A stretch of DNA of 64,000 nt from Lasioglossum baleicum (taxonomy: Eukaryota; Arthropoda; Insecta; Hymenoptera; Halictidae), in assembly GCF_051020765.1 (NCBI RefSeq), contig NC_134932.1:248001-312000 (forward strand), read 5' to 3'. Both the position numbers and the translations under genes were made by a program. This document shows positions 18,359 to 29,767 of the stretch, in pieces (positions within the stretch are counted from its first letter, which is position 1; each line of letters begins with the position of its first letter). A model generated the notes under the pieces. That model saw nothing but the letters and a program-made list of their open reading frames with translations. It was not told the DNA's origin and did not search any database.

Positions 18359-21105
18359 CTAATATCCACCATAGTGGAAATGCTGTACAACATGTACGTT
18401 CCCATGACCACGGCCTCTCCCTCTTTCCCCACGACCACGGCCTCTTCCTCTTCCTCTCCCCCCACGACCTACTCTACCCCTTCGTCCATTGGCGCCGCGC
18501 CGCCAACGCTCCCACGACGATCCGCCATTGGTGCCACGATCTGAAAAAGAAAAAAACCATTAAGTATTCCCATATTAGTATTTCGGACCCAGTTTGTTTA
18601 AAAAATATGACCCATATACAGGGTGTCCCAAGACCCCTTCGACTCCGGGAAATGGGAGGTTCCTTAGGTCATTTGAAGCAACATTTTCCTTTGCACCAAT
18701 GTCAGCCGGGGCTTTGTTTAGGAGTTATTAACGAAAAACACGGACCAATCAGAGCGCGACCTAGACGCGCGATGGCACGTTCAGCCCGGCGCGCCGGGAG
18801 ACGAGCGCGGTGTAACGCCGCGATGCCGCAACGAACAAGAGTTTCTCGAGATTATGTGAATCTTCCCCGATTTGGATGAGCTTTGGATATGTTGTCAAGA
18901 CCATGATTCTGAACAACATTTCCCTTTACAGTTTTTGTCGGCCGGCTTTAGTTTACGCGATACATAATTGTAAAAACTTGTAATTGTAAATCGATCGATG
19001 TACTATCTGAACTATCTCCTCTCCGATTTCGATGAGCTTTGGATATGTTGTCAAGACCATGATTCTGAACAACATTACCCTTTACAGTTTTTGTCGGTCG
19101 GAAGAACTTTACTTGTCAATTCATATGGGTGGATCTCTTTACCCGACTTACGGCAACTTTACCCGAACGAGGGAAAAAGCAGAAACTGATTGTATTAAAA
19201 CCTCACTTATTCAGCCGTAAATCCATTTGCTGCTTCGAAATGTGTGTCACTGGGTCACTCGGTGACGAACTGCACAGAAGTCTTCAGGTATACGACAGTA
19301 CCGAAAGCTAAGGGACGTACGGCCAGATCGACGAACTGCACAGCCGGTGGTAAAAGGCCTAAGGGATGCGCGGTCAAGTCGACGATCCAGAATTTCAGTT
19401 TCACTTTCGAATCGATAAATAATACGTATGTTTATTTCACACAGATGCCTTGAAATTTTTCCACACTCACAATCACTGTTCACATTTGTCAACACATAGT
19501 TATGCACTAATAATAATTGCTTAAACTAATTAAACGATTATTTAATCTAATCACTAGATTGCGGATCTTTATGTAAAATGAAAGTTGGCTGCCGCTATTA
19601 CAAGGGACAGGAGCCAGACAGATATTTGATTCTTACTGTGATCATTTTAAGAAGTTGAAAATAATACATTGGTGTTCTGAAATTACTTTAATCTATCTAG
19701 TGTCTTAAAATGCACCTACTCATGTTTGCAACAAATGCATGAAATCCGCAGTCTAGTGATTGCATTACCTAATTGTTGTGATTTGTGCAGCAGGACAAGG
19801 GATATGGCAATTATTATTAGTGCATAACTATGTGTTGACAAATGTGAACAGTGATTGTGAGTGTGGAAAAATTTCAAGGCATATGTGTGAAATAAACATA
19901 CGAATTATTTATCGATTCGAAAGTGAAACTGAAATTCTGGATCGTCGACTTGACCGCGCATCCCTTAGGCCTTTTACCACCGGCTGTGCAGTTCGTCGAC
20001 CTGGCCGTACGTCCCTTAGCTTTCGGTACTGTCGTATACCTGAAGACATCTGTGCAGTTCGTCACCGAGTGACCCAGTGACACACATTTCGAAGCAGCAA
20101 ATGGATTTACGGCTGAATAAGTGAGGTTTTAATACAATCAGTTTCTGCTTTTTCCCTCGTTCGGGTAAAGTTGCCGTAAGTCGGGTAAAGAGATCCACCC
20201 ATATGAATTGACAAGTAAAGTTCTTCCGACCGACAAAAACTGTAAAGGGTAATGTTGTTCAGAATCATGGTCTTGACAACATATCCAAAGCTCATCCAAA
20301 TCGGGTAAAAGATAGTATAATCGATTGATTTACAATTAAAAGTTTTTACATTTATCGCGTAAACTAAAGCCGGCCGACAAAAACTGTAAAGGGAAATGTT
20401 GTTCAGAATTATGGTCTTGACAACATATCCAAAGTTCATCGAAATCGGAGAGGAGATAGTTCAGATAGTACATCGATCGATTTACAATTACAAGTTACTT
20501 ATCGCGTAAACTAAAGCCGGCCGACAAAAACTGTAAAGGGAAATGTTGTTCAGAATCATGGTCTTGACAACATATCCAAAGCTCATCCAAATCGGGGAGG
20601 ATTCATATAATCTCGAGAAACTCTTGTTCGTTACGGCATCGCGGCGTTACACCACGCTCGTCTCCCGGCGCGCCGGGCTGAACGTGCCATCGCGCGTCTA
20701 GGTCGCGCTCTGATTGGTCCGTGTTTTTCGTTAATAACTCCTAAACAAAGCCCCGGCTGACGTTGGTGCAAAGGAAAATGTTGCTTCAAATGACCTAAGG
20801 AACCTCCCATTTCCCGGAGTCGAAGGGGTCTTGGGACACCCTGTATATCCGGAATTACAGTAAGTTCCCTATGAATCGGGAAGTTAAAAAATGTAAGGAA
20901 ACACTTACTTTTATTCTGTACTTCCAATGCTTGGAGGAGCCGTTGCATCAATGCAACGGGCACCTCCACATTTGGTCCTCAACTTCAATTCTTCCAGAAC
21001 CCGGATTTTGCAGTGGAGGAGGTGGTGGCGGCGGCTCACAGCTCGCTGAGGTGCCCGGTGAGGGAGACGGCCCCACTAGCATCACCTCCATTTTTTGTAA
21101 TAAGT
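18359..21105 (-). CDS. Candidate two-exon gene with RGG-rich C-terminus (possibly pseudogene)
   Basis: Exon A (20909-21105, minus) follows a pyrimidine-rich TTGTATTCCAG acceptor and ends at AAAA|GTAAGTG, a canonical donor. Exon B (18359-18540) follows TTTTTCTTTTTCAG and ends in TAG. Phases agree across the junction: exon A's last frame (VEVPVALMQRLLQALEVQNK) continues into exon B, which encodes about 60 residues dominated by RGRGRG repeats and ends HFHYGGY. RGG tails are typical of RNA-binding proteins. The problem is in exon A: the open frame from its acceptor (LLQKMEVMLVG, then seven prolines) is shifted relative to the 3' frame, so either there is a 1-2 base lesion near 20970 or the 5' structure is different. 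The intron is 2,368 bp, nearly all of it a foldback element. Function not recognised. Confidence 0.4.
18614..20848. mobile_element. 2.2-kb foldback element with ~0.9-1.0 kb arms
   Basis: The left arm 18614-19520 and right arm 19807-20848 are inverted copies with few differences; both ends read ATATACAGGGTGTCCCAAGA, a terminus seen in insect MITE/foldback families. Each arm contains ~120-bp tandem units (phrase GCTTTGGATATGTTGTCAAG); the right arm has one more unit, explaining its extra ~135 bp. There is no transposase. A smaller MITE occupies the centre. Frames inside the arms are mirrored and not considered coding. Confidence 0.85.
19552..19759. mobile_element. Small MITE nested at the centre of the foldback
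   Basis: Terminal inverted repeats pair CACTAGATTGCGGAT (left) with ATCCGCAGTCTAGTG (right), one mismatch; about 208 bp and no coding capacity. It interrupts the spacer between the foldback arms, so it inserted later or forms the loop of the original element. Confidence 0.6.
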
Positions 21106-21340
21106 CTGGAATACAAAAAAATAGCAAACATCATTGATGAGTAAAAAAAAAAATTTTTTGCAGGAAGTATGATGAGTGTTAATATTATATACGTACTCGA
21201 TACCTCTTCATTTGTATTAGGTTCTATCTTTTTTACTAATTGCTATTTTTTTCAATCTGAAAAAATAAACACGTTTATAAATAACGATGATTTATAAAAT
21301 ATATCGAATAAATAAAAAACAATAAGAATATGTAAATTCA

Positions 21341-21860
21341 CCCTATTGGAATATAAAAAATAACTTCTTTCTTTTCATTATTTTTCTACGGACTTGCACC
21401 AACATATTCGTGACATTTTTATAATGGAAAATGATACCAAATATGATATAATTCCGATGATATTTACTTGTGTAATGGACAATTAAAGTTTCGATCGCAT
21501 GGGAAAGAAAGAGACGCCAAGAGTCGCAGTCGGCGGCACAGTTCAACGGCTCGCGCGTCCTCACAATGCAATACCAACGAATAACTTTTTTATTATTACT
21601 TATTTCTTTATAGAACTTATTTTTAATAGATTTGTGACATTTTTTCTGATTAAAATTATACCAAACACGATATAATTCGGATCATATACAGGTTCATACG
21701 CGTTAGAAACTTTAATTGTCCATTACACAAGTAAATATCATCGGCATTATATCATATTTGGTTTCATTTTTTTTTTGCATTAGAAATATGCCACGAATAC
21801 GTTTTCCAAAGTACCATCAAAAAATTATGAAAAATAAAGAAGTTAGAAATTCAGATTAGT
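21341..21860. repeat. Inverted-repeat remnant
   Basis: About 80 bp at 21419-21500 (ACTTGTGTAATGGACAATTA context) is repeated inverted at 21703-21790, with ~200 bp between that includes a degenerate third copy. Probably a decayed MITE. Confidence 0.55.
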
Positions 21861-22192
21861 ATACCTATGAAGACTTACCTATGAACCGTCCTGTTCGAGA
21901 AGCACAATCAAACTGATGCTATAAGCTCACATGTTTCGTGAATTCCCCACTCAGAACAATAATTCATACTTCGTTCCATTTATTTTGTTCGATACGACAA
22001 CCGTGTTTACAACAGCGTTAGCCGCATTCCATCGGCACAGATGCGAAATATAAAAAACATCACAGCACGCGATGTCCGAAATTCCAACGCGCTAGCGTCG
22101 TCCAAAATAATTATATTTTTCTTTTCAATATGATATCAATTCATCATATATGTATAAATATTAATTCTGGATACAATCAAATTATATATATA
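21861..22192. other. No gene seen
   Basis: AT-rich host or old-repeat DNA up to the ATTC target duplication of the next element. Confidence 0.4.
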
Positions 22193-22196
22193 ATTC

Positions 22197-22354
22197 TGTG
22201 GTGACTGATCCGCCGGCGATCGAGTCCGACACGCGTGGAGTGTGCGTGTGTGGTGTGCGGAGTGAGTGCGTGGCGTGTGCCCTTTATCTCGCGTGGGCTC
22301 TGTATCTCTAAACACAAAATCGTCCACTTGTTTTCCTCCGCAATTGATCCCACA
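22197..22354 (+). repeat. 5' LTR, internally deleted (158 bp)
   Basis: The first ~95 and last ~50 bp match the 3' LTR; the middle ~149 bp is missing. The missing part includes the only candidate promoter stretch (near 26787-26815 in the 3' LTR), so transcription from this copy is doubtful. Confidence 0.85.
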
Positions 22355-22358
22355 ATCT

Positions 22359-22376
22359 TGGGGGCTCGTCCGGGAT
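22359..22376 (+). promoter_or_regulatory. Primer-binding site, tRNA-Pro type
   Basis: TGGGGGCTCGTCCGGGAT, four bases after the 5' LTR; the 18-base tRNA-Pro complement familiar from murine leukaemia virus. Confidence 0.9.
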
Positions 22377-22520
22377 CGGTTCAAGGATAACGGCTGACAT
22401 TTTGTGCGAATTGTTACGTACATTACATGCGAATTGCGTGACGCGTAGTGTGAAGTGTGAAGAGTGATTTGTGAAAAGGGAATTGCGAAAAGAGAATTGC
22501 GAAAAAGGAAGTGCGAAAAG

Positions 22521-24110
22521 ATGGCAAGCTCACAAGGAAACGACAATGATGGCAGTGAAGGCCATCCTGAGATAAATGGGAACAATTGCGATCCAGAGCG
22601 TATGAAGTTGATCGAACTGGAGGAAGAATTGAAATCTCGCAAGCTGAAAACAACAGGTAATAAGGCGGACCTGATAGAGAGACTCAAAGCGGCTTTGTTG
22701 CTTGAAGACGCCCAGACAGATGAATCTGAACATGAATCCGAAAATGAATCAGACTATTATGAAGAGGAAGCTGGACACAGGGCTGCGTATGTTCCCACGT
22801 TCAAGGACGTAGAAGAGTCGATGGAGAAATTCAGCGGAGATGGAAAGAGAAGCCTGCGGACTTGGCTGAAAGATTTCGAAGATACGGCGAAATTGTGTAA
22901 ATGGACAGACATACAAAAGTTAATTTATGCGAGGCGACTTTTGAGTGGGTCAGCGAAACTATACGTGAATTACGAAAAGTGCACGCGTACGTGGAACGAA
23001 CTGAAGCAGTCGTTATGCGCTGAATTTTCGGAGGCTGTGAATAGCCACACGGTACATAAACAATTAGTACAACGAAAGAAAAGAGAAGACGAATCGTACC
23101 ACGAGTACATGTACAGTATGCTGGATATCGCTGCACAGGTCAGCATGGAGGCAGTGGCAGTCATGCAATACGTCGTAGACGGGATCAGAGATGATGAGTT
23201 GAGTAAAACAATGCTGTATGGTGCAAAAAACATAAAGGAATTTAAGGACAGACTGACGCAATACGGGAAAATGAGGGAGAGGCAAGCAGCTAATCCAAGG
23301 ACCAAGAAAGAAACCGAGAGAGATGAGACGAGGATCAACAAACAACCCGTTAGAAGTGGCAGTTCGACGCATCCGACGAAGACAGTGCGGTGCTATTACT
23401 GTGGCGATAAGAGACATAAGAGTGATGAGTGTCCGACGAAGAACAGAGGTATGAAATGTTTTGAATGTCAGGGCTACGGGCACGTCGCGGCGAAGTGCCC
23501 AAAGTCGACAGGCGCGGCGCGAACGAACGCGGTAACATCAAAGAGGCGGCAAGCTTGTAAGAGTGTAGCGATAGGGACACAGCAGATTAACGCTTTGATT
23601 GATTTCGGTAGCGACTTGAGCCTCATAAGAGCGGCAACGTATGTCGGGATCGGCGCACCTTCCTTGTCTAGCGATAAAATAGAATTCAGAGGGGTGGGCT
23701 CGGACGACAACGTTACACTTGGTAGCTGTAGCATAAAGGTCAAAATTGATGAGGACGAATACAATGTATTGTTCCACGTGGTAAGCGATACACTCATACC
23801 ACACGATATAATCATAGGGTATGATTTTTTGGAAAGTGTAGATGTTTGTATGCGGGGCGGAGATATATATGTATCGAAAATACCAAACGTAATTGAGGAT
23901 ATTCCCGAGGTCTTAAATATTGTTGCGGTTAACGATATCGATTTATCCCATATTCCAGACAGAAAAATTCAACTAGAGGTAAAACATAAAATCGAGAATT
24001 ATAAGCCAGAACAAACGAAGAAGGTGGGAGTAAAAATCCACATCGCGTTACACGACGAAACTCCCATATATCAGCGCGACGGCTGTCTGTTAAAGAAAAT
24101 AAAGATTTAG
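22521..24110 (+). pseudogene. gag-protease ORF with N-terminal SAP domain
   Basis: The ATG is at 22521 (AAG-ATG-GCA context; an upstream in-frame GTG was rejected). Residues 29-60 form a SAP motif (LIELEEELKSRKLKTTGNKA followed by DLIERL), a DNA/chromatin-binding helix-turn-helix unusual in gag. A gag core spans about 85-255, then two full CCHC knuckles, CYYCGDKRHKSDEC (about 290) and CFECQGYGHVAAKC (about 312). The protease follows, but its active site reads LIDFGSD where D-S/T-G is required. The stop at 24110 comes from a frameshift near 24075; pol continues in another frame. Confidence 0.85.
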
Positions 24111-25213
24111 ATTCACAAATCGAAACGTGGCTTCGCGACGGGATAGTTCGACCTTCGTACTCGGATTTTGCTAGTCCAGTCGTGCTTGTGAAAAAGAAGG
24201 ATGGGTCTACGAGGATTTGTGTCGATTATAGACGACTGAATCAAAAAATAATAAAAGATCGATTCCCATTGCCAAACATAGAGGATCAAATTGATCGCTT
24301 ACGAGACAAGCGCGTATTTACCACTTTGGATCTCGAGAACGGTTTCTTTCACGTTCCCGCGGACGAGGGTAGTAGGAGATACACTTCATTTGTTGTTCCG
24401 TCGGGTCAGTATGAGTTTTGCTGTGTACCGTTCGGACTGTGTAATTCTCCTTCCGTTTTTCAGCGTTATATAAATGCTATTTTTAGAGATTTGGTTACTA
24501 GCGGCGACGTGATAATTTATCTCGATAACATTATAGTTCCAGCGTTAGATTACCGAGACGGTTTAGATCGGTTAAATAAAGTCCTAGTAACTGCGAGTGA
24601 ATATGGCTTAGTGATTAAATGGAGTAAGTGCCAGTTTTTGCAAACCTGTGTCGAGTATCTCGGACACATAATAGAGAATAATAGTGTAAAGCCGTCCGAG
24701 CAAAAGACGGATGCAGTCAGGCAATTCGCGGAACCGACAACTGTCCGAGCGTTGCAAAGTTTTTTAGGCCTCACCGGGTATTTTCGAAAATTTGTACCGG
24801 CGTATTCCGTGATTGCGCGTCCGTTGACGAATATGCTAAGGGGTGGAGTGAATTTTCAATTCGGAGAAAAGGAGCGAGCATCGTTTAAAGAGTTGAAATT
24901 AATATTAACCAATAATCCAGTTTTAAGCATTTATTCTCCGACTGCAGAAACAGAACTCCACACCGACGCATCTGCATTAGGTTTTGGCGCGATTCTGCTA
25001 CAACGAGATAATGAGGATCGTCTGCTACATCCTATACATTACGCGAGCGGGAAAACAAATCCATGCGAGGAGAAATACCATAGTTACGAACTCGAGGTGT
25101 TGGCGGTGGTGAAATCTCTTAAAAAGTTTAGAGTCTATTTAATTGGTATACCGTTCAAGGTTATAACTGACTGCCAAGCGTTTGTAATGGGCACTATTTT
25201 TTCAAGATTTTGA
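24076..25213 (+). pseudogene. pol fragment: reverse transcriptase and RNase H
   Basis: The frame resumes just after the shift (RRLSVKENKDLDSQIETWLR) and gives RT with LVKKKDGSTRICVDYRRLN and an active site YLDN in place of YLDD, then RNase H (LHTDASALGFGAILL). It ends in GTIFSRF and a stop, where a short deletion plus shift removes the end of RNase H (about 25185-25215). The lost catalytic Asp would inactivate the RT. Confidence 0.85.
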
Positions 25214-26012
25214 TTACACGGTACAACATCGTTCGGGTAAGGCTATGCGTCACGTCGACGCCCTAAGTAGATACCCGTTACCTGTATCTATGTCGATTGT
25301 CGAAGAAGAAGCGAGTGTGATCCACAAAATACGAAAAGCGCAGGCCGATGATAAAGAATTGCAAGAACGGATAAGTAGAGTGAATGATGCGGAAAAGTAT
25401 GTAAGAGAGAACGGATTGTTGTATAGGTTGGTTGATAACGAGCAATTACTTGTCGTACCTAAGGCTATGCAAGCGTATGTTATTCGTCTCGTGCATGAAC
25501 GAGGTCATTTTGCCGTTGCAAAAACCGAACAGCTGTTGAGGCGTGATTATTGGTTTGACTCCATGCGGCCGAAGATCGAAAAAGTAATACGGAGCTGTCT
25601 CCAATGCGTGCTAGCAGAACGGAAAACTGGTCGCTTAGAGGGATATTTGCATCCGATTGATAAAGGAGATCGTCCTTTAGAAACATATCATATAGACCAT
25701 TTGGGTCCACTTGCGTCCACGAAAAAGAATTATCGGCACATATTGGTGGTCGTCGATAGTTTCACTAAATTCGTTTGGCTATATCCCACTAAGTCAACCA
25801 CTTCGGTTGAGGTAATTGATCGCCTCAGCAAACAGGCATTAGTTTTCGGAAACCCGCGAAAGATAATTTCAGATCGAGGAACTGCGTTTTCCTCACACGA
25901 ATTCGTGGATTATTGTAAAAAAGAGGATGTACAACACATCATGATAACCACTGGCATACCTAGAGCCAATGGACAAGTGGAAAGGGTGAATCGGACGCTT
26001 ATCCATTTTTGA
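25214..26012 (+). pseudogene. pol fragment: integrase N-terminal and catalytic core
   Basis: It starts with the end of the RNase H connection (FDYTVQHRSGKAMRHVDALS). The integrase has the HHCC module (VHERGHFAVAKTEQLLRRDY, then CLQC) and catalytic D, D, E in TYHIDHLGP, ISDRGTAFSS and ANGQVERVNR. A single-base loss at about 26008 ends the frame. Confidence 0.85.
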
Positions 26013-26587
26013 CGAAACTCGCGCATCCACAAGCAGAAACATGGCACAAGTACGTTGGAAGAGCGCAACAATACTTGAACCATGTACCAAGTAGAAGTAC
26101 AGGAGTGTCACCATTCCAATTGTTGATAGGCACCCGAATGAGGTTACAAGATGACCCACAGGTAAAGGAGATCTTGGAGAGAGAAGCGATTTTTGTGTTT
26201 CAGGAGGCACGCGATGAGTCACGTATTCAGGCAAAGGAAGCCATAGCGCGAATTCAAGATGAGAACCGAAAGGCATACAACAGGAAAAGAAAAAAGGACT
26301 ATATAGGTTTTAAAGAGGGTGATCTGGTCGCAATACGTAGAACGCAATTAAGGCCTGAACTAAAACTTTGTCCTAAATACCTCGGTCCGTATCAGATAAT
26401 AAAAGTACTGCGCAACGATCGTTATCTGGTTGAAAAGGTCGGAGAACACGAGGGACCGCGAACGACATCCACTTCCAGGGATTCTATGAAACCATGGATT
26501 TGCGAAGACCACGACCTATCATCGCATAGTGACGAAGACACACATGAGGACATGTGTACAAGCAGGATGGCCGAGTGTGGTGACTGA
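26009..26587 (+). pseudogene. pol fragment: integrase C-terminal domain
   Basis: It continues integrase after the third shift: YLNHVPSRSTGVSPFQLLIG, then a basic C-terminal domain (FKEGDLVAIRRTQL, LCPKYLGPYQIIKVL). It runs a few codons into the 3' LTR, which is common in gypsy elements. Confidence 0.8.
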
Positions 26588-26882
26588 TCCGCCGGCGATC
26601 GAGTCCGACACGCGTGGAGTGTGCGTGTGTGGTGTGCGGAGTGCGTGTGTGGCGCGCGGAGTGAGTGCGTGGCGCGTGCCGCCGTAAGCGAGTGAGAGAG
26701 TGCGAGAGGCGAAACGTGGAGGGGCGCGCGGGCCCCGAGAAGCGCAGTTGAGCGTAGCGCGCAGAGACTCGAGCTTGCCATGTGACTTGTATAACCTCTC
26801 ATACAGAATATACTTCTTATTTTTCCTCTTTATCTCTGAACACAAAATCGTCCACTTGTTTTCCTCCGCAATTGATCCCACA
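26576..26882 (+). repeat. 3' LTR (307 bp)
   Basis: TGTGG...CCACA ends, target duplication ATTC after it. It has GTGTGCGGAG-type internal short repeats in its first 100 bp. Confidence 0.9.
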
Positions 26883-27120
26883 ATTCACATGAATAACCCG
26901 CACGCTTTTGAAGATAGAAGAAAATGCATCAGACCAAACTTACTTGATATCGAGGCGCACGTAATATGATGTCATTAATTTTTCTATCGGTGGACACGTC
27001 AAGGAGATATGAAGGTCAATTCTGTTTTTTTTTTAAATGGAATGAGGTATTTTTTAATACATCAATCGATGCAGCTGGACATTCGTTATAAAAAAGTACT
27101 AACCTATGCATGTTGAAAAG

Positions 27121-27747
27121 TTAGTGGTTCTGGAGATATTTCAATTTAAATAATGCCAAAACACCATTACTATCGTACAAAGACGTTACACTAGTAAGTA
27201 AACGTACTTTCTCGTATGTTGGTCCCTGACTTTTATGAATCGTAATCGCTTCAGCAGGAACCACTGGAAATTGACTACGTGTGATTTGATATTTTTCCGC
27301 ACTCGACATATTTACTGGATTCGATATTTTTATTATTGGTGTTAAATTTTGATCAATATTTGCATTTTTCATATAATCACGATAACGAGTTCTTACTTTC
27401 ACTCCTACTCTGGCCAATTGAAAATCTAACCACAATATAGACGGAATTTTAGTATTTTCTTGAAAAGTAATAAATTTTAATATTCCGCATGTGTGTGTGC
27501 TCCATTAACCAATCCGTTTTCAACATCAATGTTATTAATAATAATCATGTAGTTTATATTAATTTTCAATTTAATCTCAGTTAATAATTCGTTTTGAACT
27601 GATTGTTTTTTTAAAGATTGTAATATAAATTTTTTCTTGTACTTTCATCGATATTCTTTTAAAATGTATTCTTGGGAGTAGAGATGATTAACTCACTCTT
27701 GCATTGGGATAATTTTCGATTGTTGTAAGCAGAAACATCATCGTAAG
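27121..27747 (-). pseudogene. Helitron/PIF1-type helicase C-terminal remnant
   Basis: Translated leftwards it shows YNNRKLSQ near the start, INNIDVENGLVNGA in the middle, and QFPVVPAEAITIHKSQG followed by PTYEKVRL towards the end; the last is helicase motif V/VI of PIF1-like Helitron helicases. There are at least two frame breaks (near 27490, where a CA run is expanded, and near 27650). Whether it belongs to the same Helitron family as 1-3695 cannot be judged because the regions do not overlap. Confidence 0.75.
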
Positions 27748-28126
27748 GTACAAAAAAAAATTTCAAAAAAAAATTTTTTTTTTTTAATTTAAAAAAAAAT
27801 CGAAAAAAAAATTTTTTGTGTAATTACGTTTGTTTCTTCGGTGGAAACTTTCCGTTCTCTCGTATAAATTGCATTGTTGAATGAACTTCTTTTAAAAAAA
27901 ACTAAAAAAACTAAAAAACTACTTGACCAAAATGGACCAAAATCTAATCAGCTCTAAGTTACAGCGGGGCTCATCGATTGCATCATTCATCATCCTGATC
28001 GCGTTGTTACTTTTTCTGAAAACGTTAACGAAAAATTTGATAACATACAAACGGACATACGCACACACACACACACATACACACATACGAACATTTTGCT
28101 GAAAATAGTCTAAAATGACTGCAATG

Positions 28127-28180
28127 ACCATGAAACGTGAAGATCTGCTAAAAAATCGATTTTCGATTTTCGGGGTCATT
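28127..28180 (+). repeat. Dispersed repeat, copy 2
   Basis: Second copy of the block at 18239-18295 (CATGAAACGTGAAGATCTGC). It is followed by the short inverted repeat AACTTCCC...GGGAAGTT (28187-28211). Confidence 0.6.
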
Positions 28181-28245
28181 ACAATAACTTCCCTATAAAA
28201 TCGGGAAGTTAAAAAATACCTCATTCCATTTTAAAAAATGAAGTT

Positions 28246-28303
28246 AGTAGTAAGGTAATGCCGGTTCTGTACCAGGGTGGTTCCCCCCCATGGTGGAGGG
28301 GGT
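28246..28303 (+). repeat. Polinton left terminal inverted repeat
   Basis: 58 bp, one mismatch to the right end (54191-54248), ending GGAGGGGGT. To its right (28304-28440) is a C-rich stretch with repeated CCCCCTGTAATTGCC. Confidence 0.9.
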
Positions 28304-28451
28304 CCCCCCAGGGGGCGGGGGGTTATTGCCCCCTGTAATTGCCCCCCTATAATTGCCCCCCCCCTGTAACTGTCCAGCCCCCTGTAATTGCCCCCCCCCC
28401 GGGTAATTGCCCGATTTTTTTTACCCCCCCCCCCCATTTTTTTGGGAGGTC

Positions 28452-29300
28452 ATGAGGAAGTGACATCAGCTCGCGGGAAGTGACGTCACCAGAGACGTGT
28501 TGACACTTTGTCGACCATACCGACAATGGCGTTTCGTAGCCTACCGCCACCATCTTCACTGGAACCCTCCCCGCCCCCCACCACTTCCGTGACGTCACGA
28601 GCTGTTGCGAACCATACCACCACCTTCGCTGGAACCCCCACCACTTCCGCGACGTCACAAGCGGTTGCGATTTTTTTTTTTAAGAAAAAAACTGTCTTAC
28701 TCGAACAGGATTCGAACCCCGGTCTACCGCTTGGTAGACCAACTCATTAGCCGCTTGGCCAACCGACGATCTCATAAACATAGTGAACATTTGGTATATA
28801 TGTCAAAGAATAACTCTGGGCATGCAAATACTGCAGCGACAGCATATTTTCGTCCAAGACGCTATTGGTGCGACAGGAAGATACTGCGAAATATTATGTC
28901 GAACGTGTTATAACTAATTCGTGTTACTTGATCAACCTTGACATTTTTTATAAACATAGCGAACATTTGGCATATATGTCAAAGAATAACTCTGGGCATG
29001 CAAATACTGCAGCGACAGCATATTTTCGTCCAAGACGCTATTGGTGCGACAGGAAGATACTGCGAAATATTATGTCGAACGTGTTATAACTAATTCGTGT
29101 TACTTGATCAACCTTGACATTTTTTATAAACATAGCGAACATTTGGTATATATGTCAAAGAATAACTCTGGGCATGCAAATACTGCAGCGACAGCATATT
29201 TTCGTCCAAGACGCTATTGGTGCGACAGGAAGATACTGCGAAATATTATGTCGAACGTGTTATAACTAATTCGTGTTACTTGATCAACCTTGACATTTTT
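28452..29300 (+). repeat. Terminal module T, copy 1, with three 176-bp tandem units
   Basis: It starts ATGAGGAAGTGACATCAGCT, includes several TGACGTCA-like CRE palindromes (GTGACGTCAC), a minus-strand tRNA-like unit, then three 176-bp repeats (starting 28774, 28950, 29126) with GTCAAAGAATAACTCTGGGC. Small frames in the repeats are not considered genes. Copies: 38707-39093 (same orientation), 40742-41385 and about 50120-50614 (inverted). Confidence 0.85.
28700..28770 (-). ncRNA. tRNA-like Pol III unit, copy 1
   Basis: On the minus strand: A box TGGCCAAGCGG, B box GGTTCGAATCC about 33 nt later, then a T-run terminator (28685-28691 as A on plus). The acceptor and T stems do not pair well, so it is tRNA-derived rather than a working tRNA. 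Confidence 0.6.
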
Positions 29301-29767
29301 TTTCCAGTAACTGCAGCATTTTTTTTCGTTTATGACGTTATTTGACTGGTCTTTGATCGACCATTTTTATGAAATATGATACCCCTTAGGAACGAACAAG
29401 AATCTCGACGCATGCAAGAAACTGTCAGCATTTAAGATGCTATTTGGTGAACCTTGATACTGCTTAGGAATTTCACAAAACTGTAGCGACAGGAAGTCAC
29501 TGCGAAATATTATACCGAGCGTGCGACATTTTTTCGTTTGTGACGTTATTTGGCCGGTCTTTGATCGACCATTTTTATGAAATATGATACCCCTTAGGAA
29601 CGAACAGGAATCTCGCAAAAAACTGCAGCGTTAGCATTTTTGGTAGGAATCTTGGGACAGGAAATCACACATAAAATATCATAGTTTGGAATAAATTTTT
29701 TGATTTATTTTATTAGCATTACATCTAAGCCTAAAGCTAACAATTCGGTGTCTATTAATGAATTGCG
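29301..29767. repeat. Short dispersed repeats inside the Polinton
   Basis: Repeated phrases such as GATACCCCTTAGGAACGAAC and TTTGATCGACCATTTTTATG occur two or three times here, again at 30650-30920 and in the polymerase-end blocks (40320-40680, 46250-46640, 49920-50060). No gene. Confidence 0.7.

Larger units (their letters stand above)
22197..26882 (+). mobile_element. Decayed Ty3/gypsy retrotransposon with SAP-domain gag (TSD ATTC)
   Basis: The 5' LTR (22197-22354) and 3' LTR (26576-26882) both run TGTGGTGACTG...GATCCCACA, with ATTC at 22193-22196 and 26883-26886. A tRNA-Pro-type primer site follows the 5' LTR. Gag, PR, RT, RNase H and IN are all recognisable in that order but split by at least three frameshifts. 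No obvious polypurine tract precedes the 3' LTR. The 5' LTR is shorter by about 149 bp. Confidence 0.9.
26990..28239. repeat. Older inverted-repeat element interrupted by the Polinton
   Basis: Sequence at 27001-27055 (GAAGGTCAATTCTG, T-run, AAATGGAATGAGGTATT) is inverted at 28208-28245 and continues on the far side of the Polinton at 54255-54280 (GACCTTCACATGTCC). Joining the two Polinton flanks gives a continuous inverted copy of the left arm. The interior holds a Helitron helicase remnant, a poly-A/T stretch (27745-27905), a CA microsatellite near 28060 and a dispersed repeat (28127-28180). Confidence 0.7.

Noticed and set aside
18607..20969. Frames inside the foldback arms
   Set aside because: They mirror each other in the inverted arms and have no domain.
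28700..28770. Functional tRNA gene
   Set aside because: A and B boxes are good but acceptor and T stems do not pair and no normal anticodon arm exists; kept only as tRNA-like ncRNA.
28774..29300. Three 74-codon repeated frames (YKHSEHLAYMSKNNSGHANT type)
   Set aside because: Exact products of the 176-bp tandem repeat, without independent coding evidence.
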